Below are positions 31,021-40,225 of a stretch of DNA of 64,000 nucleotides, piece by piece. A model generated the notes under the pieces. The model searched no databases. It was not told where the DNA came from and saw nothing but the letters and a program-made list of their open reading frames with translations. The DNA is from Gemmatimonadales bacterium. Lineage in GTDB: Bacteria > Gemmatimonadota > Gemmatimonadetes > Palauibacterales > Palauibacteraceae. Numbering within the stretch: the stretch's first letter is position 1; each line of letters starts with the position of its first letter. The stretch is from positions 1-64,000 of the forward strand of contig VXOJ01000036.1 of the NCBI GenBank assembly GCA_009840115.1. The letters run 5' to 3'. The position numbers and the translations under genes are program-made.

Positions 31021-32118
31021 TCACTGGATCGCGTTGATGAGTTCGAAGATGGGGAGGTACATGGCGATGATCATCCCGCCGACGAGGCCTCCGAGGATCA
31101 CGATGAGGACGGGCTCCAGTATTCTCAGCAGACTCTCCGCGCCAGCATCGACTTCGTCGTCGTAGAAGTCGGCGATCCGGGCCAGCATCCCATCGAGGTC
31201 TCCGGTCTCTTCTCCGACATGGATCATTCGGGCCACCATGGGTGGGAAGGCCCGCGTTTCGCGCAGCGGCCGCGCGATGGAGTCACCCCGCCGGATGGCG
31301 GTCCGACTCGCCTGTATCGCGTCCTCGATCACGCGGTTCCCCGCGGTCCGCGCCGTGATCTCGAGTCCCTCGAGAATCGGAACGCCCGACGAGAGCAGCG
31401 TTCCCAGCGTCCGCGTGACGCGGGACACCGCCGCTTTCCGGATCAGCGATCCGAGAACCGGAAGTTGCAGCAGGGTACGGTCGAAGCGCCGCCGGCCCGC
31501 GTCCGTCGCGATCCAGCGGCGCAGCATCAGGACCGCGCCGCCCGCCACGGCGAGCAGCGCCCACCACCACTTCTGGACCATCCCCGACAGACCGATGACC
31601 GCGCGGGTCGGGAGGGGGAGCGTCGCATCAAAGCTCGCGAACACCGTCTCGAACGTCGGGATCACAAAGAGGAGGAGCGTCGCAACGACAGCCATGGCCA
31701 CCGCGAGCACGACGGCGGGATAGAGCATGGCGCCCTTCACCTTTCGACGGATCTCTTCGCTCTTCTCGAGGAAGGTGGCCAGGCGGTCGAGAATCCCGTC
31801 CAGTCTGCTCCCGGATTCGCCCGCATGGACCATGTTCACGTAGAGCTGCGTGAAGACGCGGGGGTGCCTGCCGAGCGCGCCGGCCAGCGTGTTCCCGGCC
31901 TCGACATCGCGTAGCGTGTCGCGGGCCACCCGCCGAAGCGCGGCGTTGTCCGCCTGGAGCGCGAGGGTCTCCAGCGTCCGGGTGAGCGGCAACCCGGCGC
32001 TGATCATCACGGAGAACTGTCGCGTGAAGAGGACGAGATCACGCGTCTTCACCCGTACCGACGGTGCGAAGATGCGGCGCCACGCGCGCCGGCCCGCGTC
32101 CGCTGCGACAGACGTCAC
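31021..32118 (-). CDS. pilC: Type IV pilus inner-membrane platform protein PilC
   Basis: A 365-residue GspF/PilC-family protein that couples PilB/PilT to pilin movement. It has the two T2SSF domains (about 35-155 and 235-360) and three transmembrane segments, near 145-170, 190-215 and 335-358. LLSSGVPILEGLE and MIHVGEETGDLDGML are typical. The start is GTG at 32118. Confidence 0.93.
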   Translation of the reverse strand: MTSVAADAGRRAWRRIFAPSVRVKTRDLVLFTRQFSVMISAGLPLTRTLETLALQADNAALRRVARDTLRDVEAGNTLAGALGRHPRVFTQLYVNMVHAGESGSRLDGILDRLATFLEKSEEIRRKVKGAMLYPAVVLAVAMAVVATLLLFVIPTFETVFASFDATLPLPTRAVIGLSGMVQKWWWALLAVAGGAVLMLRRWIATDAGRRRFDRTLLQLPVLGSLIRKAAVSRVTRTLGTLLSSGVPILEGLEITARTAGNRVIEDAIQASRTAIRRGDSIARPLRETRAFPPMVARMIHVGEETGDLDGMLARIADFYDDEVDAGAESLLRILEPVLIVILGGLVGGMIIAMYLPIFELINAIQ

Positions 32119-32223
32119 GGGCTCTCGGCCGGGGGAGAGGTGGACCGACCGCCAGCCCCCACATCATCCACCCCGCGCCATCGCCGGCGGCCGGTCTCCA
32201 CTGCTCTCCTCACGTCGACTCCG

Positions 32224-33315
32224 TCACCGAGCGGATCCGTCCGGTGCGGGCGTCGTACTCGCCATGCGACGGAATTCGGCGGGATCGGAGGTGATCCGGA
32301 GACATTCGTCGAAGTCCACCTGCCGCCGGACATAGAGCTGGTGGAGCGCGTCGTTGAGCGTCCGCATGCCGAACCTGCGCGCGGCCTGCATCGCGGAATG
32401 GACCTGATGAACCTTCGCCTCCCGGATCAAAGCCCGGACCGCGGGCGTCGCGACCAGGATCTCGCAGGCGACGACGCGACCGCCGCCCCGCGCGCGGCGA
32501 AGCAGCGTCTGGGTGATGACCCCCTCGAAGACGTGGGCGAACTGGGCGCGCACCTGCTCCTGCCGGTGGGCCGCGAAGGCATCGATGATCCGGTGGATGG
32601 ACTCCGCCGCCGAACGCGTATGCAGCGTGCCGAGCGCGAGGTGCCCGGTCTCCGCGACCGTGAGCGCGGCTTGAATCGTCTCGGGATCCCGCAACTCCCC
32701 GATGAGAATCACGTCCGGGTCCTGGCGCAGGGCGTAGCGGAGCGCGCTGGCGAAGTTCGGCGTGTCCTGCCCGATCTCGCGCTGGTTCACGATGCAGCGT
32801 TTGTGCGGATGTACGAATTCGATCGGATCTTCGATCGTGACGATGTGGCCCGCGCGGGCCGTGTTGATGCGGTCCACCATCGCCGCCAGCGTCGTCGACT
32901 TTCCCGAGCCGGTGGGCCCCGTCACCAGCACGAGCCCGCGCGGTTTGTCCGCCAGCCGACCGACGACCGAAGGTACGCCGAGTTCGCGCAGACTCGGGAT
33001 ATCGACGGGCACGCGGCGGATGGCGCACGCCACGCTCCCCCGCTGCCGGAACAGGTTCGCGCGGAAGCGGGAGAGGCCGGGGATCGCGAAGCCGAAATCG
33101 AAGTCGGGCTCGCCCGCGAAGCGCTCGCGCTGCTCCTCCGAGAGCATCGAACGGCCGAGAGCTTCGGTATCCTCGGGATCCAGCGCGCCCTCCGCGCGAC
33201 TGTCCGTGAGGTTGCCGTCGATCCGCAGCTTCGGGCGTTCGCCCGCCGTGAGGTGCAGGTCGGACGCTCCCCGCTCGACCATCTCGCTCAGCAGTTCCAC
33301 CAGATGCGCGTCCAT
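32224..33315 (-). CDS. pilT: Pilus retraction ATPase PilT
   Basis: Hexameric secretion ATPase powering pilus retraction and twitching or DNA uptake. 363 residues, with ASDLHLTAGERP, Walker A GPTGSGKST at 133-141, the Asp box, Walker B and the His box. The C-terminal AVRALIRE corresponds to the PilT-specific AIRNLIRE motif needed for retraction. ATG at 33315, 10 bp after pilB; a 105-bp gap without a gene separates it from pilC. Confidence 0.94.
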   Translation of the reverse strand: MDAHLVELLSEMVERGASDLHLTAGERPKLRIDGNLTDSRAEGALDPEDTEALGRSMLSEEQRERFAGEPDFDFGFAIPGLSRFRANLFRQRGSVACAIRRVPVDIPSLRELGVPSVVGRLADKPRGLVLVTGPTGSGKSTTLAAMVDRINTARAGHIVTIEDPIEFVHPHKRCIVNQREIGQDTPNFASALRYALRQDPDVILIGELRDPETIQAALTVAETGHLALGTLHTRSAAESIHRIIDAFAAHRQEQVRAQFAHVFEGVITQTLLRRARGGGRVVACEILVATPAVRALIREAKVHQVHSAMQAARRFGMRTLNDALHQLYVRRQVDFDECLRITSDPAEFRRMASTTPAPDGSAR

Positions 33316-33325
33316 CCGGCCCGGC

Positions 33326-34852
33326 CTACGCCGGCGTCTCCCTGAGCACGTCTTCGAGCGTCGCGATCCCCCTTCGCGCCTTGGCGAACCCGTCCTGCCG
33401 CAGGGTGATCATTCCCTCGTCGACGGCGCAGCGCTCGATCTCCTCCGACGATGCGCCCGCCAGGACGAGTCGGCGGATCGCGGGAGACATCGGAAGGACT
33501 TCATAAAGGCCGTGACGGCCCGAGTACCCCGACCCGTCGCACGAATCGCAGCCCGCGCCGCGGTAGAAGGCGTCCGCGTCGCGTCTGCCCGCTTCCAGTC
33601 CCACCGAATTCAGGATCTCGGGGGCGTAGGTCGCCTCGACCCTGCAGTCGGGACAGATCCGGCCGACGAGCCGCTGGGCGGTGATGACCTTGACGGCGAC
33701 GGCCACGTTGAACGCCTCGATCCCCATGTCCACGAGTCGCGTCGCGGTCGAAGCGGCGTCATTGGTGTGGAGCGTGGAGAGCACGAGATGGCCGGTGAGT
33801 GCCGCCTTCACGGCGATGCCGCCCGTCTCGCGGTCGCGGATCTCGCCCACCATGAGAATGTTGGGGTCCTGCCGCAGGAAGGCGCGAAGCGTCGTGGCGA
33901 AGGTGAGACCGATCTTCGGGCGTACCTGAACCTGGTTGATGCCTTCGATACTGTACTCGACGGGATCCTCGGCGGTCATGATGTTCGCCTCGGGCGTATT
34001 GAGTCTCGCGAGTGCGCTGTAGAGCGTCGTGGTCTTCCCGGATCCCGTGGGGCCCGTGACGAGAACCATGCCCGATGTCTGCGCGATCGCCGCGAGCAGT
34101 TCGCGCTCCGCGCGCGTCTCCATCCCGAACGACTCGAGGTCGAAGGCCTGCCGCTCCCTGTCGAGGATTCGGAGGACGACCTTCTCACCGAACAGCGTGG
34201 GAAGCGTGGAGACCCGGAAGTCGATGACCCGTTCGGCGACCGGCATCCGGATCCGGCCGTCCTGGGGAATCCGGCGCTCCGCGATGTCCAGGTCCGCCAG
34301 GATCTTGAGCCGAGACGTCAGGGCCGCCGCCAGCCGGAACGGCGGCCGCAAGATCTCGCGCAGTCTCCCATCCAGGCGATAGCGGACCCGCAGTTCAGTT
34401 TCGTACGGCTCGAAGTGAATATCCGAGGCGCCGCGATGTACCGCATCGCCGAGGATGTCATCGATGAGCCTGACGGCCGGCTCCTCGCTCGCTTCGGTCG
34501 AATCGGCTTCGGCCGGCGGTGCCGCGGCCGCCTGCTCCGCGCGCCCGCCTCCACGTGTCGTGGCAGCTTCATAGCTCCGGTCGATCCGTTGGCGGAGCGT
34601 GTGTTCTCCCACTCCAACGGCGTCGATCTCGAACTGGGTGAGGAACTGCAGGTCGTCGATGAGCGTCGCGTCGGACGGGTCCGCCATCGCGACGGAGAGC
34701 GTCCGGCCGGTGCGCCGCAGCGGGAGCACGAGATGCCGACTCGCAAACTCCGCCGGGATGAGACGAAGGACCCTCGGATCCGACGCCGGCCGCTTCCGCT
34801 TCGGGGCCGGCGTGTCCGCGGCCGGGGAAGGCGTCACCGCGTCCCCGCGCAT
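33326..34852 (-). CDS. pilB: Pilus extension ATPase PilB
   Basis: A 508-residue GspE/PilB ATPase that drives pilus extension. It has an N-terminal MshEN-like region (about 20-95), the linker, SDIHFEPYETELRVRYRLDG, Walker A GPTGSGKTT at 267-275, and the Walker B/Asp box. A tetracysteine zinc-binding motif (CPDC ... CDSC) lies in the C-terminal third, typical for PilB and absent from PilT. ATG at 34852 overlaps the ComEA gene by 19 bp. Confidence 0.94.
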   Translation of the reverse strand: MRGDAVTPSPAADTPAPKRKRPASDPRVLRLIPAEFASRHLVLPLRRTGRTLSVAMADPSDATLIDDLQFLTQFEIDAVGVGEHTLRQRIDRSYEAATTRGGGRAEQAAAAPPAEADSTEASEEPAVRLIDDILGDAVHRGASDIHFEPYETELRVRYRLDGRLREILRPPFRLAAALTSRLKILADLDIAERRIPQDGRIRMPVAERVIDFRVSTLPTLFGEKVVLRILDRERQAFDLESFGMETRAERELLAAIAQTSGMVLVTGPTGSGKTTTLYSALARLNTPEANIMTAEDPVEYSIEGINQVQVRPKIGLTFATTLRAFLRQDPNILMVGEIRDRETGGIAVKAALTGHLVLSTLHTNDAASTATRLVDMGIEAFNVAVAVKVITAQRLVGRICPDCRVEATYAPEILNSVGLEAGRRDADAFYRGAGCDSCDGSGYSGRHGLYEVLPMSPAIRRLVLAGASSEEIERCAVDEGMITLRQDGFAKARRGIATLEDVLRETPA

Positions 34853-35532
34853 ACCTGTTCCCGGAAGCGCGCGAGGGAGCGTGCGCCGATGCCCCGGACG
34901 CGGGTGACGGCCTCGGGCGTTTCGAACGGGCCGTTCTCGCTTCGGTCCTCGATGATGCGGGCCGCGAGGGCGGGTCCGATGCCGGACAGGCTCTCGAGTT
35001 GCGCGCGGTCGGCTCGATTCAGATCGATCCGCGCGCCTCCGGGCGGACAGCCCGCCGACATCGGCGCGGCGGGAGGGAGGGCCGGGCGGTGCGCGGCGGG
35101 AGCGGGAGCGGAGCGGGGTGCTCCGGACTCGAAGCGGAGATGCGGCTCGAGGCGGCGCGCGGTGACCTCTCCCACTCCACGGACCCGTTCCAGGTCGGCG
35201 GTTTCGCGGAACGGAGCACGTTGCCGCTCCTCGATGAGAGCTTCCGCCAGGCTCGGACCGACGCCGGGCAGCCGGCGCAACTCATCGGCCGGGGCGCGGT
35301 TCACATCGATCTGTTCCCCATCGGCGAGCGGGGTCTGCGCCCGCTGCTCCCGGGTCAGGGCGGCGACGACCTCGCCCTCGATGCCCGCCAGATCCGTCGC
35401 GGGGTCGATCGCGTCGAGACCTTCAAGCCGGCCCGGGTCGGGCGCGAGGAGGGTGCGCGTCACGAGGCTCACGCCGACGAGCACGAGCGCGGCGCCCATT
35501 GCCTTGCGTTCCGCGCGATTCAGGTCCCACAC
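34834..35532 (-). CDS. ComEA-like DNA-binding protein with two helix-hairpin-helix domains
   Basis: A 232-residue protein with one N-terminal hydrophobic segment (about 10-28) and two ComEA-type HhH domains: IDVNRAPADELRRLPGVGPSLAEALI at about 75-100 (core) and IDLNRADRAQLESLSGIGPALAARII at about 169-194. ComEA binds incoming double-stranded DNA in the periplasm during transformation. Most ComEA proteins have a single such domain. Being placed directly before pilB suggests pilus-linked DNA uptake. Confidence 0.85.
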   Translation of the reverse strand: MWDLNRAERKAMGAALVLVGVSLVTRTLLAPDPGRLEGLDAIDPATDLAGIEGEVVAALTREQRAQTPLADGEQIDVNRAPADELRRLPGVGPSLAEALIEERQRAPFRETADLERVRGVGEVTARRLEPHLRFESGAPRSAPAPAAHRPALPPAAPMSAGCPPGGARIDLNRADRAQLESLSGIGPALAARIIEDRSENGPFETPEAVTRVRGIGARSLARFREQVCAGTR

Positions 35533-35613
35533 CCCTCACCTCCCCCGTAGCAGGTCCGATTCCTGCCCGAGGATCGGGGAGCGGATCAACCGGCCATCAA
35601 ACCGGCCATCAAG

Positions 35614-36294
35614 TCAGAAGATGAAGGTGATCTCGGCCCAGCCGTCGACGGGGGTCCCGTGGCGGAGCGCGGGCCGGTATTCCCACGCCCGAACCTGGCG
35701 CATGATGTCGCGGTTGAAGTCCTCGTCCGGGGTCGGGGGGTCCAGTTCGACGAGACCGGGACGCCCGGTCGCGTCGACGAAGACGCGCACCGTCACCTCC
35801 ATGCCGCGGACGGCGCTCGGGGGGTCCCAGTGCGGCACGACGGACCTTGGCACGGGGGACACGTATCCGTCGCCCTCGCCCCCGCCCGTCCCCTCGTCGC
35901 CGGCACCGATCCCCGCCCCGCTCCCGGGCGACGGCGCCGGCGCGCCGACGGGGAGCAGTTCGGAGGCCACCTCGATCTCCGCCTCCCGGACCTGGATCTC
36001 GGGCATGTCGACGGCGAGGACGGGCCGTGGCGGCGGAGGGATCTCGATCCTGCGGGGCATGGAAACCCTGAGCGCCCTCAGGCCGCCCCCGCCGGCGGGG
36101 AGGTCCGGATTCACGCCGGGCCGGGCCGCCGGCTCGAACTCGGGCACCGGGCGCACCCACGCGAGGAGGAGGAGCGCGTGCAGGAGCGCGGAGGCAAGCA
36201 TCCCGCCCCACCACACGGCCCGCTCCCGGCCGCGGGAGCGCGATGACGCGACCCGGTATCGCCAGTCCGGCCGTTTCCTTGTCGTCGTGCGCAC
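35614..36294 (-). CDS. Energy transducer TonB
   Basis: A 226-residue TonB-family protein: basic N-terminus, one transmembrane helix (about 29-45), a Pro/Gly-rich periplasmic stretch with RIEIPPPPRPVLAV, and a C-terminal TonB domain (about 150-226) with V-x-V-x-V-F-V-D-A-x-G motifs and WEYRPAL. It transmits proton-motive force to outer-membrane receptors. It is the first gene of the minus-strand run; no exbB or exbD is nearby. Confidence 0.88.
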   Translation of the reverse strand: MRTTTRKRPDWRYRVASSRSRGRERAVWWGGMLASALLHALLLLAWVRPVPEFEPAARPGVNPDLPAGGGGLRALRVSMPRRIEIPPPPRPVLAVDMPEIQVREAEIEVASELLPVGAPAPSPGSGAGIGAGDEGTGGGEGDGYVSPVPRSVVPHWDPPSAVRGMEVTVRVFVDATGRPGLVELDPPTPDEDFNRDIMRQVRAWEYRPALRHGTPVDGWAEITFIF

Positions 36295-36494
36295 AGGTTC
36301 GATCCGACTCCAGAATGGTCGCGAGGCCGTCGGGACGGCGTCACGCGGCGGTCAGCAATCCCCCGCTGAAGCATCGTACGGAAGGCCGCCCCCCCGGGTT
36401 CCCGGCGCTTGCCGCCCGGTCAGACCCTCCGGCACATTGTGCGCCACCCGGCATGCGCCACCCGACACGTCACCAGGAGTCATCTTCCGTCTCC
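36295..36494. promoter_or_regulatory. Divergent intergenic region between tonB and tdh
   Basis: 200 bp without a gene. It must hold promoters for both the tonB-led minus-strand run and the tdh operon. No clear -35/-10 or operator was identified. AGGAG lies 16 bp before the tdh ATG, farther than usual. Confidence 0.4.
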
Positions 36495-37526
36495 ATGAAA
36501 GCGATCCGCAAACCCGGGCCGGCCCCCGGCCTCGTGCTGTGCGACGCGCCGGTGCCCGAGATTCGCTCCCGCGACGTGCTGGTCAAGGTGCGGCGGGCGG
36601 GGATCTGCGGCACGGATCTGCACATTCACCAATGGGACCGCTGGTCGCGGCATCGCGTGAATCCGCCCGTCACGCTCGGCCACGAATTCATGGGAGAGGT
36701 CGTCGAGACCGGCCGGCTGGTCCGGAACATCGAGGTCGGCGACCGCGTCTCGGCGGAGGGGCACCTGGTCTGCGGACACTGCGAGTACTGCGGCACGGAG
36801 CAGGCGCACGTGTGCCGGGACACCCGGATCATCGGCATCGACCGGGACGGCGCGTTCGCGGAATACGTCTCCATCCCGGCGGCGAACATCATCCACGTCC
36901 CCGACTCCATCAACGACGACCTGGCGGCGGTGTTCGACCCGCTCGGCAACGCTTTCCACACGGTTCTGCACACGGATGTGGCGGGACGGGTCGTCGCCGT
37001 GGTCGGCTGCGGCCCGATCGGCCTGTTCGCGGTCGGGATCGCGCGCGCGGCGGGAGCCTCCAGGGTCATCGCGGTCGAGCCGCACGAGGGGCGGCGGGAA
37101 CTCGCGGCGCGGATGGGCGCGCACGACTGCCTCGATCCGGCGGAGGGCGACGCGGAGGCGCGGATCGCCGACCTCACGCACGGCTACGGGGCGCACGTGG
37201 TGTGCGAGATGAGCGGTCACCCGGCGGGCGTGCGCTCCGCGTTCCGCATGTGCCGCAACGGCGGCTACGTCCGGCTGCTGGGGCTGCCGAAGGACCCGGT
37301 GGAGGTCGACCTCGCGCGCGACGTCATCTTCAAGGGTCTCCACGTGTACGGCGTGGTGGGGCGGCTCATGTACCGGACGTGGATCGAGATGCGGGACTTC
37401 CTGGCGTCGGGACGCCTCGACGTCGAGCCGGTGATCACCCACCGGCTCCCGTTCGACCGCTTCGAGGAAGGGTTCGACTCCATGTATTCCGGCGAGGCGG
37501 CGAAGGTCGTCCTCATGCTGGACTAG
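36495..37526 (+). CDS. tdh: L-threonine 3-dehydrogenase
   Basis: Zinc-containing medium-chain dehydrogenase oxidising L-threonine to 2-amino-3-ketobutyrate. 343 residues, matching the E. coli enzyme in length and pattern. It has the catalytic zinc region GICGTDLHIH and GHEFMGEV, the structural zinc cysteines in CGHCEYCGTEQAHVC, and the Rossmann VVGCGPIGLFAVG. The start ATG at 36495 gives MKAIRKPGPAPG, matching the typical enzyme start. Downstream kbl completes conversion to glycine and acetyl-CoA. Confidence 0.94.
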   Translation: MKAIRKPGPAPGLVLCDAPVPEIRSRDVLVKVRRAGICGTDLHIHQWDRWSRHRVNPPVTLGHEFMGEVVETGRLVRNIEVGDRVSAEGHLVCGHCEYCGTEQAHVCRDTRIIGIDRDGAFAEYVSIPAANIIHVPDSINDDLAAVFDPLGNAFHTVLHTDVAGRVVAVVGCGPIGLFAVGIARAAGASRVIAVEPHEGRRELAARMGAHDCLDPAEGDAEARIADLTHGYGAHVVCEMSGHPAGVRSAFRMCRNGGYVRLLGLPKDPVEVDLARDVIFKGLHVYGVVGRLMYRTWIEMRDFLASGRLDVEPVITHRLPFDRFEEGFDSMYSGEAAKVVLMLD

Positions 37527-37539
37527 CCGTTCGGTCCCC

Positions 37540-38202
37540 GTGGCGCGCGCCGCCGGCACCGTCGTCCCGGCCTTCGCCGCCGCCGCGCTGCTGGCGGCCG
37601 GGTGCTGGCGGATCGGGGAGGGCACCGCCGGCGAGGCGCTGGTCACCTGGGTCGCGTATCCCGAGACGGTGGAGGTGGGCGCGCCCTTTTCCTTCGAGTT
37701 CGGCGGGCCCGTGTCCGAGGACCAGTGCGGCCGGCTGGACACCGCCACGCTCGCGGTCACCGACTCCTCGATCGAACTCGCGGCCCGGCGGAGCACCTTC
37801 CGCACCATGTGCGCGCCCCAGCACGTCAGCTTCTACGAGGCACGGCCCATCACGCTGGAGACGCCCGGGCGCTACCGGATCCGCACCGCGACCGACATCG
37901 ACCTCGGCACGCTCGTCGCGACGGACAGCGGAGGATTCTCCGGCATCCGCACATGGGGCGAGGGGACGATCCGCGAGGCGGCCGGGTGCTGGCTGTTCGG
38001 GCCCGGATGGATCGGCAGCCAGCGGGTATTCGCGCTCGACGGCCTCAGCCCCGAGCTTCGCGAGGCGGGGACCGACCGCGTCCTCCATGTCCGCGGGCGG
38101 TTGCGAGGCTTCATCTCGTGCGGCAACTGGGGGTCGCGCCCCAGAATCCGTGTGGACACCGCGTGGGCCACCGACAAGCGCGTCGGCGATCTCTACCCCT
38201 GA
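37540..38202 (+). CDS. Hypothetical lipoprotein
   Basis: A 220-residue protein with a signal peptide ending in a lipobox, LLAAGC (Cys22), so it is predicted to be a lipoprotein. The mature part is beta-rich and has two or three cysteines that could form disulfides. No family is recognised. The start is GTG at 37540, 13 bp after tdh. It separates tdh from kbl, which are usually adjacent, and could be a recent insertion or a linked envelope protein. Confidence 0.7.
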   Translation: MARAAGTVVPAFAAAALLAAGCWRIGEGTAGEALVTWVAYPETVEVGAPFSFEFGGPVSEDQCGRLDTATLAVTDSSIELAARRSTFRTMCAPQHVSFYEARPITLETPGRYRIRTATDIDLGTLVATDSGGFSGIRTWGEGTIREAAGCWLFGPGWIGSQRVFALDGLSPELREAGTDRVLHVRGRLRGFISCGNWGSRPRIRVDTAWATDKRVGDLYP

Positions 38203-38256
38203 GCGATTCGAGTGCGGGACGGCGCGATCATGACACTGTATGAGGAGCGGGATGGG

Positions 38257-39456
38257 ATGACGTCGAACGTGAACCGGGGCCTCGAGCACCGCCTCGTCTC
38301 CGAACTCGGGGAGATGAGGGAGAGCGGGGTTCACAAGGAACTGCTGCACATCATGGGGCGGCAGGCTCCCGTCGTGGACATCGATGGCCTGGGCGAGACC
38401 ATCAACATGTGCTCGAACAACTACCTGGGCCTGTGCGACGAACCCTCCGTGATGCAGGCGGTGAAGGACGGAGTGGACGAGTACGGCGCGGGGACCTCCT
38501 CGGTGCGCTTCATCTGCGGGACGTTCGACATTCACCGCGAACTCGAGGCGAAGATCGCGGACTTCCTCGAGACGCCGGCCTCCCTCACCTACACCTCCGC
38601 GTGGAACGCGAACGAGGGTCTCTTCGCGCCGCTCCTGGGTGCGGATGACGCCCTGATCTCGGACCGGCTCAACCACGCCTGCATCATCGACGGGATCCGC
38701 CTCTGCAAGGCGCGCCGGTTCATCTACGACCACATGGACATGGGCTCGTTGCGCGACGCCCTCGAGGCGAGCCGCGACGCGCGCCACCGGCTCGTCATCA
38801 CGGACGGCATCTTCTCGATGGAGGGAGAGATCGCGCCGCTCCCGGAGATCCGGGAACTGTGCGACCGCTACGACGCGATCATGGCCGTGGACGACTCCCA
38901 CGCGACGGGGGTGCTGGGCGACACGGGAAGGGGGACGCCCGAGCACTTCGGGATGCACGGCGAGGTCGACATCGTCACGTCGACGCTCGGCAAGGCGCTC
39001 GGGGGCATGGCCGGCGGGTTCACGGCCAGTTCCGAAGCCGTGATCGACTATCTCGTTCAGGCGTCGCGCACCCAGTTGTTCACCAACGCCCTGCCGTGCC
39101 ACTCGGCGGCCGGGGCCATGGCCGCGATCGAGCACCTGGAGGCGCATCCGGAACTCGTGGCCCGGCTCCGCGACAACACGGAGTATTACCGCGAGGGGTT
39201 GATCGAACTCGGATACAAGCCGATTCCCGGCGGCACGCCCATCGTCCCCGTCATCATCGGGAAGACGGCGGATGCGATCCGGCTCAGCCGCGAACTGCTG
39301 CGCGAGGGCGTGTTCGTCATCGGGTTCGGGTATCCGGTGGTCCCGCGCGGGGAGGCCCGGATCCGCTGTCAGCTGTCGGCCGCGCACGAACGCGAACACA
39401 TCGACGCCGCCCTCGCCGCCCTGAAGAAGGTGGGCGAGCGGCTCCACCTGATCTGA
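38257..39456 (+). CDS. kbl: Glycine C-acetyltransferase (2-amino-3-ketobutyrate CoA ligase)
   Basis: PLP enzyme of the alpha-oxoamine synthase family cleaving 2-amino-3-ketobutyrate with CoA to glycine and acetyl-CoA. With the ATG at 38257 the product has 399 residues and the PLP lysine is Lys246 in TSTLGKALGG; E. coli Kbl has 398 residues and Lys244, which supports this start over the upstream ones at 38212 and 38230. AGGAG lies at a good distance. DDSHATGVLG and CSNNYLGL are typical. Confidence 0.95.
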   Translation: MTSNVNRGLEHRLVSELGEMRESGVHKELLHIMGRQAPVVDIDGLGETINMCSNNYLGLCDEPSVMQAVKDGVDEYGAGTSSVRFICGTFDIHRELEAKIADFLETPASLTYTSAWNANEGLFAPLLGADDALISDRLNHACIIDGIRLCKARRFIYDHMDMGSLRDALEASRDARHRLVITDGIFSMEGEIAPLPEIRELCDRYDAIMAVDDSHATGVLGDTGRGTPEHFGMHGEVDIVTSTLGKALGGMAGGFTASSEAVIDYLVQASRTQLFTNALPCHSAAGAMAAIEHLEAHPELVARLRDNTEYYREGLIELGYKPIPGGTPIVPVIIGKTADAIRLSRELLREGVFVIGFGYPVVPRGEARIRCQLSAAHEREHIDAALAALKKVGERLHLI

Positions 39457-39513
39457 CGCCCTTGGCGCCGCGGAGACCGCAGGGAGCATGGGATCGCGAG
39501 GGAGCATGAAATC

Positions 39514-40218
39514 GTGACTGAGCGCGGACTGAATCGGGAGTTGCCCGGGGGAATGGTCATCGCCCCGTCCATCCTCGCCGCGGATTACGCGCGGCTGGGG
39601 GCGGAAGTGGCCGAGGCGGAGGCGGCGGGCGCGGAGTGGTTCCAGCTCGACGTCATGGACGGGCACTTCGTGCCCAACCTCACGATCGGGCTGCCGGTGC
39701 TGGAGTCGTTGCGCGCGGCGTCCGACTCGTTCCTCGATGTGCACCTGATGATCGACAACCCCGGCGAGTTCCTCGAGCCGTTCGCGGCGGCGGGCGCCGA
39801 CATGCTCACGGTCCACCAGGAGGTGTCGGCCCACCTGCACGGCGACCTGCACCGGATCCGGGAGCTGGGCTGCTACGCCGGGGTCGCGCTCAACCCGGCC
39901 ACGCCGGCGGAGACGCTGTCGGAAGTCCTGGGCTACGTGGACCTCGTCCTCGTGATGACGGTGAACCCGGGGTTCGGGGGACAGAAGTTCATCGCCGAGG
40001 CGGTGCCGAAGATCTCCACGGTGCTCCGGATGGCGGCGGATCGGGGGCTGGCGCCGCCGGCCATCCAGGTGGACGGGGGGATCGATCCCGCGTCCGCCCC
40101 CGTGTGCGCCGCGGCGGGGGCGTCGGTGTTCGTGGCCGGTTCCTCGGTCTTCCGTTGGGCACCCGGCATCGCCGCGAACATGGCGGCGTTGCTCGACGCG
40201 CTCGCGCCCTACGGCTGA
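39514..40218 (+). CDS. rpe: Ribulose-phosphate 3-epimerase
   Basis: TIM-barrel enzyme of the pentose phosphate pathway interconverting ribulose-5-P and xylulose-5-P. It has IAPSILAADYARLG, the metal histidines and aspartates in FQLDVMDGHFVPNLT and DVHLMI, MTVNPGFGGQKF and VDGGI. The GTG at 39514 gives 234 residues; an internal ATG at 39553 gives the common short N-terminus MVIAPSIL and may be the true start. It follows kbl by 57 bp. Confidence 0.93.
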   Translation: MTERGLNRELPGGMVIAPSILAADYARLGAEVAEAEAAGAEWFQLDVMDGHFVPNLTIGLPVLESLRAASDSFLDVHLMIDNPGEFLEPFAAAGADMLTVHQEVSAHLHGDLHRIRELGCYAGVALNPATPAETLSEVLGYVDLVLVMTVNPGFGGQKFIAEAVPKISTVLRMAADRGLAPPAIQVDGGIDPASAPVCAAAGASVFVAGSSVFRWAPGIAANMAALLDALAPYG

Positions 40219-40225
40219 GGACGGC

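Noticed and set aside
32762-38233. 1823-codon plus-strand frame through pilB, comEA, tonB and tdh
   Set aside because: It is antisense to the pilus genes and out of frame with tdh; no domain is recognised.
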